Source: Neofusicoccum parvum (taxonomy: Eukaryota; Ascomycota; Dothideomycetes; Botryosphaeriales; Botryosphaeriaceae). From it: 64,000 nt of DNA. The number at the start of each line of letters is the position of its first letter. Positions within the stretch are counted from its first letter, which is position 1. The stretch lies in contig CP087209.1 in NCBI GenBank assembly GCA_020912385.1, forward strand, positions 930,001 through 994,000, read 5' to 3'. The translations under genes and the position numbers were made by a program. Of the stretch, positions 44,351 to 57,437 are shown in pieces. The notes below the pieces were generated by a model that saw nothing but the letters and a program-made list of their open reading frames with translations, had not been told where the DNA came from and made no database searches.

Positions 44351-47330
44351 TGTGGTATCTTAGGACAAGGAAACGGTCGGGGGTGTCGGCAGTGGTCGTG
44401 AGAAACGGGTGTGGAGAGGAGCGATGGAAATCGCACCGCGGTGGGCAGTGTAAACAACGAAGGGTCGGAGCGCGCGTCCGGGAAAAGAGCGTAAGAAGAG
44501 TCTGCTGGGCAGGAATTAAGAAATCTTGGGAGGGTTGGAGAGAGAAAATAAGGGTGGCTAAGGCGCGCGGCGAAGGTTGGAGTTCAAGAGGAGTCGCGTT
44601 CAGGGGACCACTATGTCCACCCTGCCGCCCATGCTAAAATGACCGAAACGAGCCAAGTGGAGCGCGCCGCTCAGTCCGCTAGGGTGTCTTGGACGCGCAA
44701 TCGAGCTGCTGGAAGCTTTCGGCGGGCCTCTGCCCATGTCCGCGAGCGGGTTTGATCGCAATCCATTGCGTACGACCCGGCCACCGCACCACCAACACCC
44801 ACAGCCCGGCCAACCAGCGCGGCTGCGCAACACAGCCAGCTCATTCTCTCGCGGCGATGCGGGTCCCGACGCTGCCCCGGCTGCCGTCGTCGCCGCCGTG
44901 TCTCATTTCCCCAGCCCAGCCGCCGCACAGCCCCAAGCCAGACCAATCCCGGCACTGCCACACAGTCCCGTACGAGCGGACGCCCCAGCAAATGGCGTGA
45001 AAATGCGATGTGCACTCGGTCCACTGGCGGGCACGCCTAATGTCCGGGCTAGTTTGCTCGGGCTCCCATGTCCGAGCAGCTGCGTTCGCCTCGCTGACCT
45101 CCTTACGATGACCGGCTGGGGCTAGTGACGCCCGCAAGCACCCACTGCCACGGCTTTTTACGAGGCCTCTAGCCATAAGTACTGCGAGTTCAGCTGCGCG
45201 CTCCCCTCTGCACCCCGCCGGTCCGCGGCCGGCCTGCGACGCGACGCTGTTCTGCCGCGGCGCCGCAAGGCATGAAGAAGACCAATACCGTTCATGCTAA
45301 ACCCAAGACACCCACACCCTGCCCGGCTGCCCGTCTGGGAAATGAAGGATGCGACAAGCCGGTGTTGGTAAGCAGCTGCCGGGCGCCAGCTGCGTTGGAG
45401 TTGGGACGGGAGCGGGAACGGGAGCAGCGCGCATCGCAGGCAATATATAGCTGGGAGCCATTGCGGCCCATTGGCAACAGCAGAGCCTCGTGAATAAAAA
45501 AGCCAGCGGCGAGCCACAGCAGCCGCACCCAGAGGGCGAGCGCTCGAGCAGACGCAGCTCAATTGGCCTGTGAGGGCGGCCTTATGTAAAACGGCCAACG
45601 GTGCAGCCCCTTTTCCCTCGGAGCGCAGCGCAGCCGGACGTGCCAGGGTGAGACAAACGTTTCGAGAAAGGCAGGGGGTTCCACGCAAGCGCGCCGCCAC
45701 TTCATCATCTAGCGATAAGTTGCCTCCTTATCGCGCGCCCGCCAGTCCGCCAATTTGGCAGCGCGACGGCGGGCGGGCGTCAGGATTCTTAGGAAATTTC
45801 GATCGAGACGGCCGCCCGTGCTGGTGGCCAGGAGTGACGTCGCACGCCGGCCTCCTGGAGGCGCCCCGCTGCGACAGGTCAGGAGTCGGAAAATGGCGCA
45901 GAGGCGTGGCGGATGCGGCGGGCGGGCAGCGGGTAGTGGGCAACGGTCAATTCGATGCTGCGAAGGATCGCGGTCGGAGTGCGTGTTGATAACCTCGCAG
46001 CGCGTGGAAAGGGAAAGGCGCTGGGGGGCGGCATGGAAGCTCACGCAGCTTTCCCGGCAGATCGCAGCGTGGTGCATTTTTAGAACGGCGCGGCGCCGAT
46101 TGCAGTTCGCCACCTCGCCGAAAATCATCATGGATTCGTCGGCCCTGCCCTCTGGATGCGCAGCACCGCGGCGGGGAAGCGCTGGTGATCCGTTGCCAGC
46201 TGGAGCGCGAGACTTGGGCGCGTGTGAGCCGGGGATCCTGGAGGCGGCGACCAGCGCGGTCGGGAGGAGGCATGGTCGCCCCTATCGCGCGCGGCGGCGA
46301 GCACAAGCAGGAAAAAAGCTGCGCGCTGAGCTTCGCCGGTGCCTGGGAGCACCGCACGTCGCGCAGGCATTCGCGCATGCAATATGATAAACTCATTCGC
46401 TGCAGCAGCGCCCGCCGTGCAACGATTCGCCAGCGCGCGCGGCGGGCGTTAGGAAGGCTTGCTGCAATCCCTGTCACCGTACCCACCCGCGCTCGCCCGG
46501 CCCAGCGAGGCAGGCACGCCCCGTGCGCAGGCCTGACAGCCGCCGCCCGCTGCCTCAAAACTGTTGCCCATTCCAGATCCCCTTTTCCTTTTCTCTCTTG
46601 TACCGACCACCGTCACCTCACATTCGTTCTCTCCCACACCCTCGCACCGGTCCGGACCCCGTTGTCGAAGCCCCGCCGCCTGTCACGTCTCGCGCGGGAC
46701 CCCGACGACGCCAGCTGCGCAGCTGCGACGACCGCCAGCAGCGCGAACCGGCCACACTTCTTATCCGCCAATCACATCGCCAAGTCGCGGGCTTGCACCC
46801 GGCCGCGCGTCTGTCGACACAGCAACAGCAACTCCTTCGATAATACACCGCCGTCATCGACTCTCGTTCAACTCTGCGCCGCTGTAGCCCTGCTGACGCC
46901 GCGTCGCCGTTTCCCGTTGCGACGCGCCCGGAGCTTCGCCAAACAGCCCACCTTCACTTTGCAGTGTTAGCGGTGTTCCCCGTTCCAAGGTTACAGCCCC
47001 CTACCATACACTAATAGGTGCGTTGCGGCCCACTCCAACCACTCCAACCTCCACGGTACCGGGTTCTCCATACCGGGGCAACGAGCCTCCCGCTAACCAC
47101 CGGGCCCGCAGACGATCGGCCTTTCCGTTCGTTGTCCACAACATTCCCACCACTCGCTCCCCGACACTCCGGTCGCACCCCAACACACCTCCGCTTTCGC
47201 GACGTAGTGCTGTCGTTTCCGAACGCATTGAGTCCCTTAGCTTGAGGTACGTTTTCACTGCCTGACAGGTCGCGGTTACTGTTTTTAGACGGCGCTCTGA
47301 CCCACGCAGTGCTTCGTAACGGTCTTCAGG
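44351..47330. promoter_or_regulatory. Shared region between divergent GAS1-like and FKS1 genes
   Basis: 2.98 kb separate the two start codons. No coding gene is supported. A TATATA element occurs at 45444-45449. The 700 bases before FKS1 are pyrimidine-rich, as expected for a promoter and long 5' UTR. A candidate 5' UTR intron with a GTACGT donor at 47247 and a TTTTTAG acceptor ending at 47288 would be 42 bases, near the lower size limit. Confidence 0.45.
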
Positions 47331-50300
47331 ATGTCGGGACATCCGCAGGGAGGCCATTACGACGATGGCTACGGCCATCAAGGCGGCCAGGATGGTTACT
47401 ACCAAGACGATCAACAAGGCTACTACGACCAGGGTCACGGCGCATACGGCCAAAATGGTGATTCCTATTACGAACAGGAAGGCTACTATGACCAGGACGG
47501 CCAGGGCCACTACGCACAGGACGGTTACTATGAGCAGGGCGGCCAAGCCGGCTACCAAGACGAGTACTACAACGATCAATACTACGATCAGGCCGGCCAG
47601 GGAGGGTACGCGTTGGTCTCACAGAGCGGACATCCTTTCCTCGAGTCGTTCAACGCTAACAGTTGTACAGTGCGAGGCCCAGAGGCCCTGGCGGTTCCGA
47701 GGAAGACTCCGAGACGTTCAGCGATTTCACAATGAGGTCGGATATGGCTCGGGCTGCCGACATGGACTACTACGGTCGCGCAGACGGACGCTACGATAGC
47801 TACGCGGAGGGCCAGGGTGGTCGTGGATACCGCCCACCTTCGTCACAAGTCTCGTACGGCGGAAACCGCAGCTCAGGCGCTTCCACGCCCATCTACGGCA
47901 TGGACTACACCAATGCTCTGCCCGCCGGCCAGCGTTCGCGGGAGCCCTACCCCGCATGGAGCGCGGACGCTCAAATCCCGCTTTCCAAGGAGGAAATCGA
48001 GGATATCTTCATGGATCTGACGGCCAAGTTCGGTTTCCAGAGGGACAGCATGCGTAATGTGTACGACCACCTCATGACGCAGCTCGACTCTCGCGCATCT
48101 CGCATGTCTCCCAACCAGGCACTTCTTTCACTCCACGCCGACTACATTGGAGGCGACAACGCCAACTACCGCCGGTGGTACTTTGCCGCCCACTTGGATA
48201 TGGACGACGCTGTCGGTTTTGCGAACATGAAGCTCGGCGGTGGCAGCAGGAAGACCCGCAAGGCGCGGAAGGCCGCTAAGAAGAAGGCCAGCGAAGACCC
48301 AACCAACGAGGAGCAGGCTCTGGAAGCCTACGAGGGAGACAACAGCTTGGAGGCTGCCGAGTACCGGTGGAAGAGCAGGATGAACAAGATGTCTCAGCAC
48401 GACCGTGTGCGGCAACTTGCTCTCTACCTCCTCTGCTGGGGTGAGGCCAACCAAGTCCGTTTCATGCCCGAGATCATTTGCTTTATTTTCAAGTGCTGCG
48501 ACGACTACTACAACTCCCCCGCCTGCCAGAACCGTGTGGAGCCTGTTGAGGAATTCACCTACCTTAACAACGTCATCACTCCTCTCTACAAGTTCTGCAG
48601 AGATCAGGGTTATGAAATCCAAGATGGCAAGTACGTGCGTCGCGAAAATGACCACGCTCAGATCATTGGTTACGACGACATGAACCAGCTCTTCTGGTAC
48701 CCAGAGGGCATTGAACGCATCATTCTCGAGGACAAGTCTCGCCTCGTTGATGTTCCGCCTGGAGAGCGGTACGAGAAGCTCAAGGACGTCAACTGGAAGA
48801 AGGTCTTCTTCAAGACTTACAAGGAGACTCGCTCTTGGTGGCATTTGCTTACGAACTTCAACCGCATCTGGGTTATTCACTTGACGATTTTCTGGTTCTA
48901 CACGGCTTTCAACTCTCCGACTTTTTACACGAAGAACTACGAACAGCAAAGGAACAACAAGCCCAACCCTGCTGCTCAGTGGTCTGCGGTCGCTCTTGGT
49001 GGTACTCTCGCTTCCGTAATCATGATTGGCGCCACGCTCTGCGAGTGGGCTTACGTCCCTCGTAAGTGGGCTGGAGCACAGCATCTCACCAAGCGTCTGT
49101 TCTTCTTGCTCGGTGTCTTCGCTCTCAACGTCGGACCTGCGGTCTACATCTTCCTCATCAGCCAGACTGGTAAGATTGCCCTCATTTTGGGTATCGTCCA
49201 GTTCCTGATCGCGCTCGCCACGCTCTTCTTCTTCTCCTTCATGCCTCTGGGTGGTCTTTTCGGAAGCTACCTGAGGAAGAACTCCCGCCAGTACGTCGCG
49301 AGCGCAACCTTCACGGCCAGCTATCCGCGTCTCCAGGGCAATGACATGTGGATGTCGTACGGCCTGTGGGTTGTCGTCTTTGGCGCCAAGCTTGCTGAGT
49401 CCTACTTCTTCTTGACGCTCTCGTTCAGAGACCCCATCCGCGTTCTTTCGACCATGAAGATCAGCAACTGCCTCGGCGATCAACTTCTGGGTTCTTCGGC
49501 GGACATTCTGTGCAAGAAGCAGCCCCAGATCCTTCTCGGTCTGATGTTCTTCACTGATCTCTGCCTGTTCTTCCTCGACACCTACCTGTGGTACATCATC
49601 TGGAACATGTTGTTCTCCGTTGCTAGGTCCTTCTACCTTGGTATTTCGATCTGGACGCCGTGGAGGAACATCTTCTCCCGCCTGCCCAAGCGTATCTACT
49701 CCAAGGTCCTGGCCACGACTGACATGGAGATCAAGTACAAGCCGAAGGTCCTGATCTCCCAGATCTGGAACGCCATCGTCATCTCCATGTACAGAGAACA
49801 TCTGCTCGCTATTGATCACGTCCAGAAGCTGCTCTACCACCAGGTTCCTTCCGAGCAGGAGGGCAAGAGGACTCTTCGTGCGCCGACTTTCTTCGTCTCC
49901 CAGGAAGATCACTCCTTCAAGACCGAGTTCTTCCCCGCTCAGAGTGAGGCCGAGCGCCGTATCTCTTTCTTCGCGCAGTCGCTGTCCACTCCCATTCCTG
50001 AGCCTTTGCCCGTCGACAACATGCCGACTTTCACGGTCATGATTCCCCACTACGGAGAGAAGATTCTTCTGTCGCTCAGGGAAATTATTCGTGAGGATGA
50101 GCCATACTCCCGTGTCACTCTCTTGGAATATCTCAAGCAACTGCACCCGGTTGAGTGGGATTGCTTCGTCAAGGATACCAAGATTCTCGCGGATGAGACC
50201 TCTCAGTTCAACGGTGACGCCGAGAAGTCGGAGAAGGACACTCAGAAGTCCAAGATCGACGACCTGCCGTTCTACTGCATTGGTTTCAAGTCTGCCGCTC

Positions 50301-53208
50301 CTGAGTACACTCTCCGCACCCGTATCTGGGCTTCTCTTCGTTCGCAGACGCTGTACCGCACCATCTCCGGTTTCATGAACTACAGCCGTGCCATCAAGCT
50401 TCTCTACCGTGTTGAGAACCCTGAGGTCGTCCAGATGTTCGGTGGTAACTCTGACAAGCTTGAGCGCGAGCTCGAGCGCATGGCTCGCCGCAAGTACAAG
50501 ATCTGCGTGTCCATGCAGCGTTACGCCAAGTTCACCAAGGAAGAGATGGAGAACACTGAGTTCCTTCTCCGCGCGTACCCCGATCTCCAGATTGCCTACC
50601 TTGACGAGGAGCCGCCAGCCAACGAGGGCGAGGACCCCCGCATCTACTCTGCCCTTATCGACGGTCACTCTGAGATCATGGAGAACGGCAGGCGTCGTCC
50701 CAAGTTCCGCATTCAGCTCTCTGGCAACCCCATTCTCGGTGACGGAAAGTCCGACAACCAGAACCACGCTGTCATCTTCTACCGTGGCGAGTACATCCAA
50801 CTTGTCGACGCTAACCAGGACAACTACCTGGAGGAGTGTCTCAAGATCCGCAGCGTCCTGGCTGAGTTCGAAGAGATGACCACCGACAACGTTTCTCCTT
50901 ACACTCCCGGTCTCCCGCCCACGAACTTCAACCCTGTTGCCATTCTCGGTGCTCGCGAGTACATTTTCTCTGAGAACATCGGTATTCTTGGTGACGTCGC
51001 TGCTGGAAAGGAACAGACGTTCGGTACTATGTTCGCTCGTACCCTGGCTCAGATCGGTGGTAAACTCCATTATGGTCACCCTGATTTCCTGAACGGTATC
51101 TTCATGTGTACTCGCGGTGGTGTCTCGAACGCTCAAAAGGGTCTGCATCTGAACGAGGATATTTACGCCGGTATGCGTGCTCTTCTTCGTGGTGGTAGGA
51201 TCAAGCATTGCGAGTACTACCAGTGCGGTAAGGGTCGTGATCTTGGTTTTGGCTCTATTCTCAACTTCACCACCAAGATCGGTACTGGTATGGGCGAGCA
51301 GATGCTTTCTCGCGAGTACTACTACATTGGTACTCAGATGCCTCTCGACCGCTTCCTCTCGTTCTACTACGCTCACCCGGGTTTCCACATCAACAACTTG
51401 TTCATTATGTTGTCGGTGCAGTTCTTCATGTTCACGGTTCTTCACTTGGGTGCGCTGCACCACGAGACGATCGTCTGCAAGTACGACAAGAACAAGCCCA
51501 TCACGGACCCGCTCTACCCTACCGGCTGCGCCAACCTTGAGCCCATCTTCGACTGGGTTACTCGTTGCGTCGTTTCCATTTTCATCGTCATTATCATTGC
51601 CTTCATTCCTCTTACCGTCCAGGAGCTCACTGAGCGTGGCGCATGGCGTGCGGCTACTCGTCTGGCGAAGCACTTCTCGTCGCTCTCGCCCTTGTTCGAG
51701 GTCTTCGTCTGTCAGATTTACGCCAACGCTCTCTACTCCAACTTGTCGTTCGGTGGTGCCCGTTACATCGGTACCGGTCGTGGTTTCGCCACTGCGCGTA
51801 TCCCCTTCGGTATCTTGTACTCCAGATTTGCGGGTCCTTCGATCTACCTGGGCGCTCGGTCTTTGATGATGCTGTTGTTCGCAACGATGACCATTTGGGA
51901 TGCATGGTGTATCTACTTCTGGGTCTCCTTGCTCGCCCTCTGCGTTTCGCCGTTCATCTTCAACCCTCACCAGTTCTCCTGGGACGACTTCTTCATCGAC
52001 TACAGGGAGTACCTCAGGTGGCTGTCTCGCGGCAACACTCGTTCGCACAGCGCGTCTTGGATCGGTTACTGCCGTTTGTCCAGAACCCGTATCACCGGTT
52101 TCAAGAGGAAGGCCCTTGGTGATCCATCGTCGAAGCTCTCTGGAGATATTCCTCGCGCCAAGTTTACCAACATCTTCTGGAGCGAAATCGTCGGTCCCTT
52201 GGTTTTGGTTGCTATCACCACCATTCCTTACCTCTACATCAACGCTCAGACCGGTGTTACGGACGCTCCGGACAATGACGGCAAGACTCTCAAGGCTACC
52301 AACTCGATCATTCGTCTGTGCCTTTGCGCATTCGGCCCCGTCGCCGTCAATGCTGGTGTCGCCGGCATGTTCTTCGGCATGGCTTGTTGTATGGGTCCTG
52401 TCCTAAGCATGTGCTGCAAGAAGTTCGGTGCTGTTTTGGCTGCTATCGCGCACGCCATTGCCGTCATCATGATGATCGCATTCTTCGAGGTCATGTTCTT
52501 CTTGGAGGGCTGGAGCTTCTCTAAGGCTCTTTCCGGTCTCATTGCCATGGCTGCCATTCAGCGTTGGTTCTACAAGCTGATCATTGCTCTGGCACTTACC
52601 CGTGAATTTAAGTCCGACACTGCCAACATCGCCTGGTGGACCGGTAAGTGGTACGCCATGGGTTGGCACACCCTGTCGCAGCCTGGCCGTGAATTCCTCT
52701 GCAAGATCACCGAGTTGGGCATGTTCGCCGGCGATTTCTGCCTGGGCCACCTGCTCCTCTTCATCATGCTGCCTGTCCTCTGCATTCCGTACGTCGACAA
52801 GCTGCACTCGATTATGCTCTTCTGGCTGCGCCCAAGGTACGTTCAATCACAACCCACACCTCACAATGCTTATGCTAATATGTCCCCAGTCGTCAAATCC
52901 GCCCGCCCATCTACTCTCTCAAGCAGACGAAGCTTCGCAAGCGTCGTGTCATCCGCTACTCGATCCTCTACTTCTTCTTGCTCCTGGTCTTCGTCCTGCT
53001 CATTGCGGGACCTTTGGTGGCCAGCAAGTTCCTTACGTCCCTGCCCAGCCTTCCCATGGAGCTGGTCCAGCCGACGGGCATCAACAACAACGACACCAAG
53101 GGTACCTCGGAGACGGGTACTGGAGCGGCCGGCGGTGCGGCTGCAACGGGCGACGCTGCCTCGACTTCGGGAGCGGCCAAGCGTCTCATGCTTGCGCGGT
53201 CGTATTAA
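47331..53208 (+). CDS. FKS1: 1,3-beta-glucan synthase catalytic subunit (GT48)
   Basis: Three exons, join(47331..47605,47671..52836,52890..53208), 1919 residues, the usual size for Fks1. Exon 1 encodes a Tyr/Gly/Gln/Asp-rich N-terminus. Then come the FKS1 N-terminal domain ([32 protein letters not shown]), a first membrane block (about 430-700), the large cytosolic glucan synthase domain (about 740-1370) with the [12 protein letters not shown] and [11 protein letters not shown] motifs, and a second membrane block to the C-terminus. Echinocandin hot-spot 1 reads FLTLSFRDP at about 672-680; the hot-spot 2 region starts D1386-W-V-T-R-C. It uses UDP-glucose at the plasma membrane with Rho1. The last exon restores [16 protein letters not shown], confirming the splice. 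An antisense frame of 1306 codons is a shadow. Confidence 0.98.
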
Positions 53209-53799
53209 AGTGGTTTCAGCAAATGTTGGGAAATGCATTTTCGTGGCGGCGCATTCCACTTTTCAGCGACGTCCCTCCTGTATAACAATTCGAAGCATGA
53301 CGCTGCATCACAGCTAACGTAATGACTGTAATCTTCTGCTTTGGCAATCATGCATTTCCTTACAAAGTTAGGGGGCCTAGGTGGGATAGAAACACTTTCT
53401 TTTCTTTTCGATTGGTTCAGCCTTTGCAAGGCTGGCCGCTTTGCACATAACAACAAAGCATAGGGAGTGGACTTGGCTTTTAAGGGTTTTATTTTAGATA
53501 GTGAACGTATGCTGTTGGGTTGCTGCTTCAAGTGCCAAGTCGTGTACACGGTGAATGTGCGCGCACGTCCTGAAAGCGCGGCGATCGTCGCAAGGTCATG
53601 GCCGCATAGACGGTTCAAGATTGATTCTAGAATGTCTGTCTTGCCAGTGGACTGAGGGTGAGCGGCCGGAGCGCGAAGGATCGGAGAACGTCACGTGCGG
53701 CGACGATAAAGGCGCGGGCGCGTGTACCTGACTCCCTAACTAAATTGCCAACGGATCCGGGGCCGCTGACGTTCCCACGCAGCCTCAACAACGCACAAC
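53209..53799. other. Intergenic between FKS1 and LCB1
   Basis: Holds the FKS1 3' flank, which is AT-rich, and the LCB1 promoter. No motif-bearing frame is seen. Confidence 0.4.
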
Positions 53800-55552
53800 A
53801 TGGACTTGCACGAATTACAGCAGTCGGCCGCGGGGCTGATCAACGACGCGCAGACGCAATTCCACAAGCTCCCCGGCTCGGCCATCATCCTGCGCTACAT
53901 CAAGTCTTCGTACCAGAACGACCCGGTGCGATCCGCCGTCGAGCTCTTCCTGTTCCTCTTCGCCGTACGCTACCTCCTTGCGCCCAAGTATTCGACGCAG
54001 AAGCAGAAGGTCGTGTTGACGGAAGATGTGCGTCCTTCCTCCACAGCTGGTGTATTGCGAGAGAATTGACCTCGTGCGTTGCAGGAGATTGACGAGCTTG
54101 TTGAAGACTGGTCGCCGGAGCCCCTGGTAGCGCCGCAAACTCCGCTTGAGGAACTAGAGAATGAGAAGCGACCGGTTATTGTTGGGTATGTTTCCATGTT
54201 CTCCTTACGCAGCATGTCACTCAGCCGCCTTCTTCCAGGCCCTCCGGACCAAAGACGAAACTCTCGAACGGTCGAACAGTCACGAACCTCGCCTCGTACA
54301 ACTTCCACAACTTCCTCGCCAATGAGACGCTCAAGGAGAAGGCAGTCACCACGCTGCGGACGTACGGCGTTGGGCCTTGCGGCCCGCCCGGTTTCTACGG
54401 CACACAGGACGTCCACATGAAGACTGAGGCCGACATCGCAGCGCATCTTGGCGTGCCCGCGTGTATCGCCTACGCACAGGCATTCTCGACTATCTCTAGC
54501 GTTATCCCGGCCTTCTCGAAGCGCGGCGACATCATCGTAGCGGACAAGGGCGTGAACTTTGCTATCCGGAAGGGCATCCAGATCTCGCGCAGCACGGTGC
54601 GCTGGTTCGAACACAACGACATGGAAGACTTGCAAAGGGTTCTTGCGAAGACGGTCAAGGAGCAGGCGCGGAAGCCGCTGACGAGGCGGTTCATCATCAC
54701 CGAGGGATTGTTCGAAAACTTTGGAGACATGGCTGATCTGCCCAAGCTGGTATGTTTTATAGGGTTCCCCGATGCACATGATGGGACAGCCGCTTCTGAC
54801 ATGATACTTTTGCAGATCGAACTCAAGCTCAAGTATAAGTTCCGCTTGATCCTCGACGAGACATGGTCCTACGGCATCCTGGGCCGCACTGGCCGCGGTC
54901 TGACAGAAGCCCAGAATGTCGACGCTACCGAAGTTGACATGCTGATCGGTTCGTTGGCTGGGCCCCTGTGCGCTGGTGGTGGTTTCTGTGCCGGTTCGGA
55001 AGAGGTGGTTGAGCACCAGCGTATCTCTGCGGCCGCCTACACCTTCTCGGCAGCGCTGCCCGCAATCCTGTCAACGACGGCCAGCGAGACGATTAGCCTT
55101 CTGCAAGAGAACCCGGAATTGCTGGTGCAGTTGCGGGAGAACATCAAGTCAATGCGCGCACAGCTGGATCCGCGTAGCGATTGGGTCTGGTGCCCGAGCG
55201 CACCGGAGAACCCGATGATGCTGCTGGTGCTGAAGCCAGAGGTCGTCGCTGCGAAGAAGCTGGGCCAGGAAGACCAGGAGTTCCTCTTTCAAGAGGTTGT
55301 CGACGAGGTATGTGATCGATGAGAACACAATCAAGAATGCTTCGCTAACGTTCTCCGCAGTGCCTGTCTAACGGTGTGCTGATCACGAGGCTCAAGGCCA
55401 TGCCGGCAGCGGTCGGATCGAACGACAAGCCATGGGTGCCGCAGCCGGCGCTCAAGGTGTGCGTGACGGCAGGACTGTCGAAGAAGGAAACCGAGAAGGC
55501 CGGCGTCGTCATCAGGCACGCAATCACCAAGATCATGACGAAGAAGAGATGA
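53800..55552 (+). CDS. LCB1: Serine palmitoyltransferase subunit 1
   Basis: Five exons, join(53800..54027,54085..54185,54239..54749,54816..55307,55361..55552), 507 residues; all introns are GT-AG with closing phases. The N-terminal hydrophobic helix (SAVELFLFLFAVRYLLAPKY) is an ER anchor. The alpha-oxoamine synthase fold follows: NLASYNFHNFL, YGVGPCGPPGFYGTQDVH (C157 aligns with the cysteine mutated in human SPTLC1 neuropathy), FSKRGDIIVADKGVNFAIRKG, ITEGLF, and LDETWSYGILGRTGRG. As expected for this subunit, the PLP-lysine segment is absent; the catalytic partner would be LCB2. The complex condenses serine and palmitoyl-CoA, the first step of sphingolipid synthesis. Intron 3 (66 bases) has no stop and keeps frame if retained. 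Confidence 0.97.
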
Positions 55553-56748
55553 GTTGATGTTGATGCGTTTGGTTGACATGTATCAGATGTATATTTAGCC
55601 TCGGTATAGAGATTGTAATAGCTAATAGAGTTGGATACTCTTCTATCCCACGGCCGGACTGTGTTTTCGCGCACCCAGGAACTGCAGAGGCGCGGATTGG
55701 TGGGGCAGCGGCAGCAGGCCGTTGGACGATCAGCGAAAGCTTGGCCGCGGAGATGCGGAGACGGCGAGGCCGGGCGGGCAAATCACCACGGGCATGGCGT
55801 GCCAAGCTGGCAGTGCCCATGCTGCACGCATGCAAGTTTACTCACAGCAGCCAAATCTCGATTGCAGGGATGACCTGCTCGGGCGCCGGATGGAGTGGCT
55901 TCAGGCGCCGCGGCGGGCGGGTGTTTCTGCGACAGCGCCAAAAGCCGAGATGGATGGTTGCCCGCCAGCCACCAGCAGCTGCGCGGAGCCCAGCCATCAC
56001 AACAGCCTCCACGTCGCGCCGACGTCACCCAATTCTGCTCCCTTCTCACGCCTCCCGCCAATCCCGCCCCTCCGCCTGCCATCTCTCCGCTCGTTTGCCG
56101 CTCTCGCCCGAGCAGCCCTCGACGAACAGCTCTCCCGGTCGCGGTCCCGCCTCCGACTCCATCCACTCGCTTCCATCGTACCCGACGACCCGGCTCACGC
56201 AAGAGCCCAGCCGCCGCGCGACCACTTCAAGGCACCCAACCAACAGCAGCCCACCTGCGTACCACTGCCCTCCGCACGTCGCCGTGCTTTTCGAGCGCCG
56301 TCCACGGAACGAGCCCGCGACCCAAGACTTTGCCGCCTGCGTCTACGGTTATCTGATTCCCACGGCAGCAATCCAAACACACTTTGTGCGCAAGTTCCTT
56401 GGCCCGCGTTGTGTAAGCGCATAGAGCAAGGCTGGGCGCACCACCACAAGGCAGACGTGGTACTGCCAGCTTGACGGAGAAAGAGCGCGCGCACACGCCG
56501 TTACGCGGAGACGGACGGATCCAAACGGCAATTGGCGGCTGCGAGCTCTCCACCAGCGGGAGCAGAACGTTCGGAAGCTGGGTTCGGCGCATACCCACGA
56601 CGGCTACTTGCAGCGACTCGAGCGCGGCGGGCTGGCACACGTACAATTCGGGCGTCGGGGTTTTGCGACAGAGGACGGATTTGCGTCTGTCCTGAAATTC
56701 GCGGTTCGAAGACACGGTTAGAAAGCGTTCAGCACTGCAGGACGGAAG
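55553..56748. other. Intergenic, promoter of the tetraspan gene
   Basis: About 1.2 kb, GC- and C-rich. Several frames of 150-280 codons overlap on the plus strand but have low-complexity Pro/Ser/Arg composition typical of shadow reading in GC-rich 5' flanks. No gene is supported. Confidence 0.4.
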
Positions 56749-57437
56749 ATGGCGCGCTCGGTGGTGTCGCGCGCGGTGGTGGTGCGCGAGAAGTACTACT
56801 GGCCGGACGTGCAGCTGAACATCTGGACCATCGTCATGCTGGCGACGGCGGGCGTGCTGATCGGCATCTATGCGACCTTCATCTCCATCCAGCAGAGGTT
56901 CCGGGTGGGCATTCCTTGGTGAGTTTCTTTTTCTCCTTCTTCAACTTCTGGATACAAATGATGGGGTCAATTTCTGACTACCCTCCCCCACAGGCTCTTC
57001 CCCTTCGGCATCACGGTTGGCGGCCTCACCGTCTTGCTCATCTTCATCGAGATTGTTCTGATTACCCAGCGTAAACTGCTGCCCGGCGTCATGATCATCG
57101 GCTCGTTCATCCTGGTTGTGTTGTACATCACGGGCATCATCGAGACGGGCATCCAGCTGTACGGCGACCCATCGGACGTCAATGGGAAGTGTCAGCGCTA
57201 CGTGGACAACAACGAGCAGTTCGGGCCCAGCGTCAATACGCTGGCGTGGCTGGAGCAGGATAGTATCTGTAAGTCTTGGTCTTTGCGCAGATATTTGGAG
57301 AATGAAGTGCTGATTGTCCTTTCCTCACAGGCGCGCAATGGAAAGCAACGTTCGCCTTCTGGATCGTCGGCACCGCGTTCCTCCTATGGATGATGGTCAT
57401 GGCGGCGATGGTCAATCAGAATCAATACGAGTACTGA
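56749..57437 (+). CDS. Four-helix membrane protein of unknown function
   Basis: Three exons, join(56749..56918,56994..57268,57331..57437), 183 residues, all GT-AG. Four hydrophobic segments are seen at about 24-48 (WTIVMLATAGVLIGIYATFI), 57-80 (LFPFGITVGGLTVLLIFIEIV), 87-108 (LPGVMIIGSFILVVLYITGI) and 157-178 (FWIVGTAFLLWMMVMAAMV). A hydrophilic loop between helices 3 and 4 contains two cysteines, in GKCQRY and SICAQW, which could form a disulfide. The topology resembles MARVEL/SUR7-like tetraspan proteins of fungal membranes, but I do not recognise a named family. Arg/Lys-rich ends of the first segment suggest the N-terminus is cytosolic. It lies between LCB1 and an orphan gene. Confidence 0.86.

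Noticed and set aside
48128..52048. 1306-codon open frame on the minus strand
   Set aside because: It lies wholly antisense to FKS1 exon 2. Strong codon bias in the real gene keeps the antisense frame open; its protein is Val/Glu/Arg/Asp-rich without any motif.
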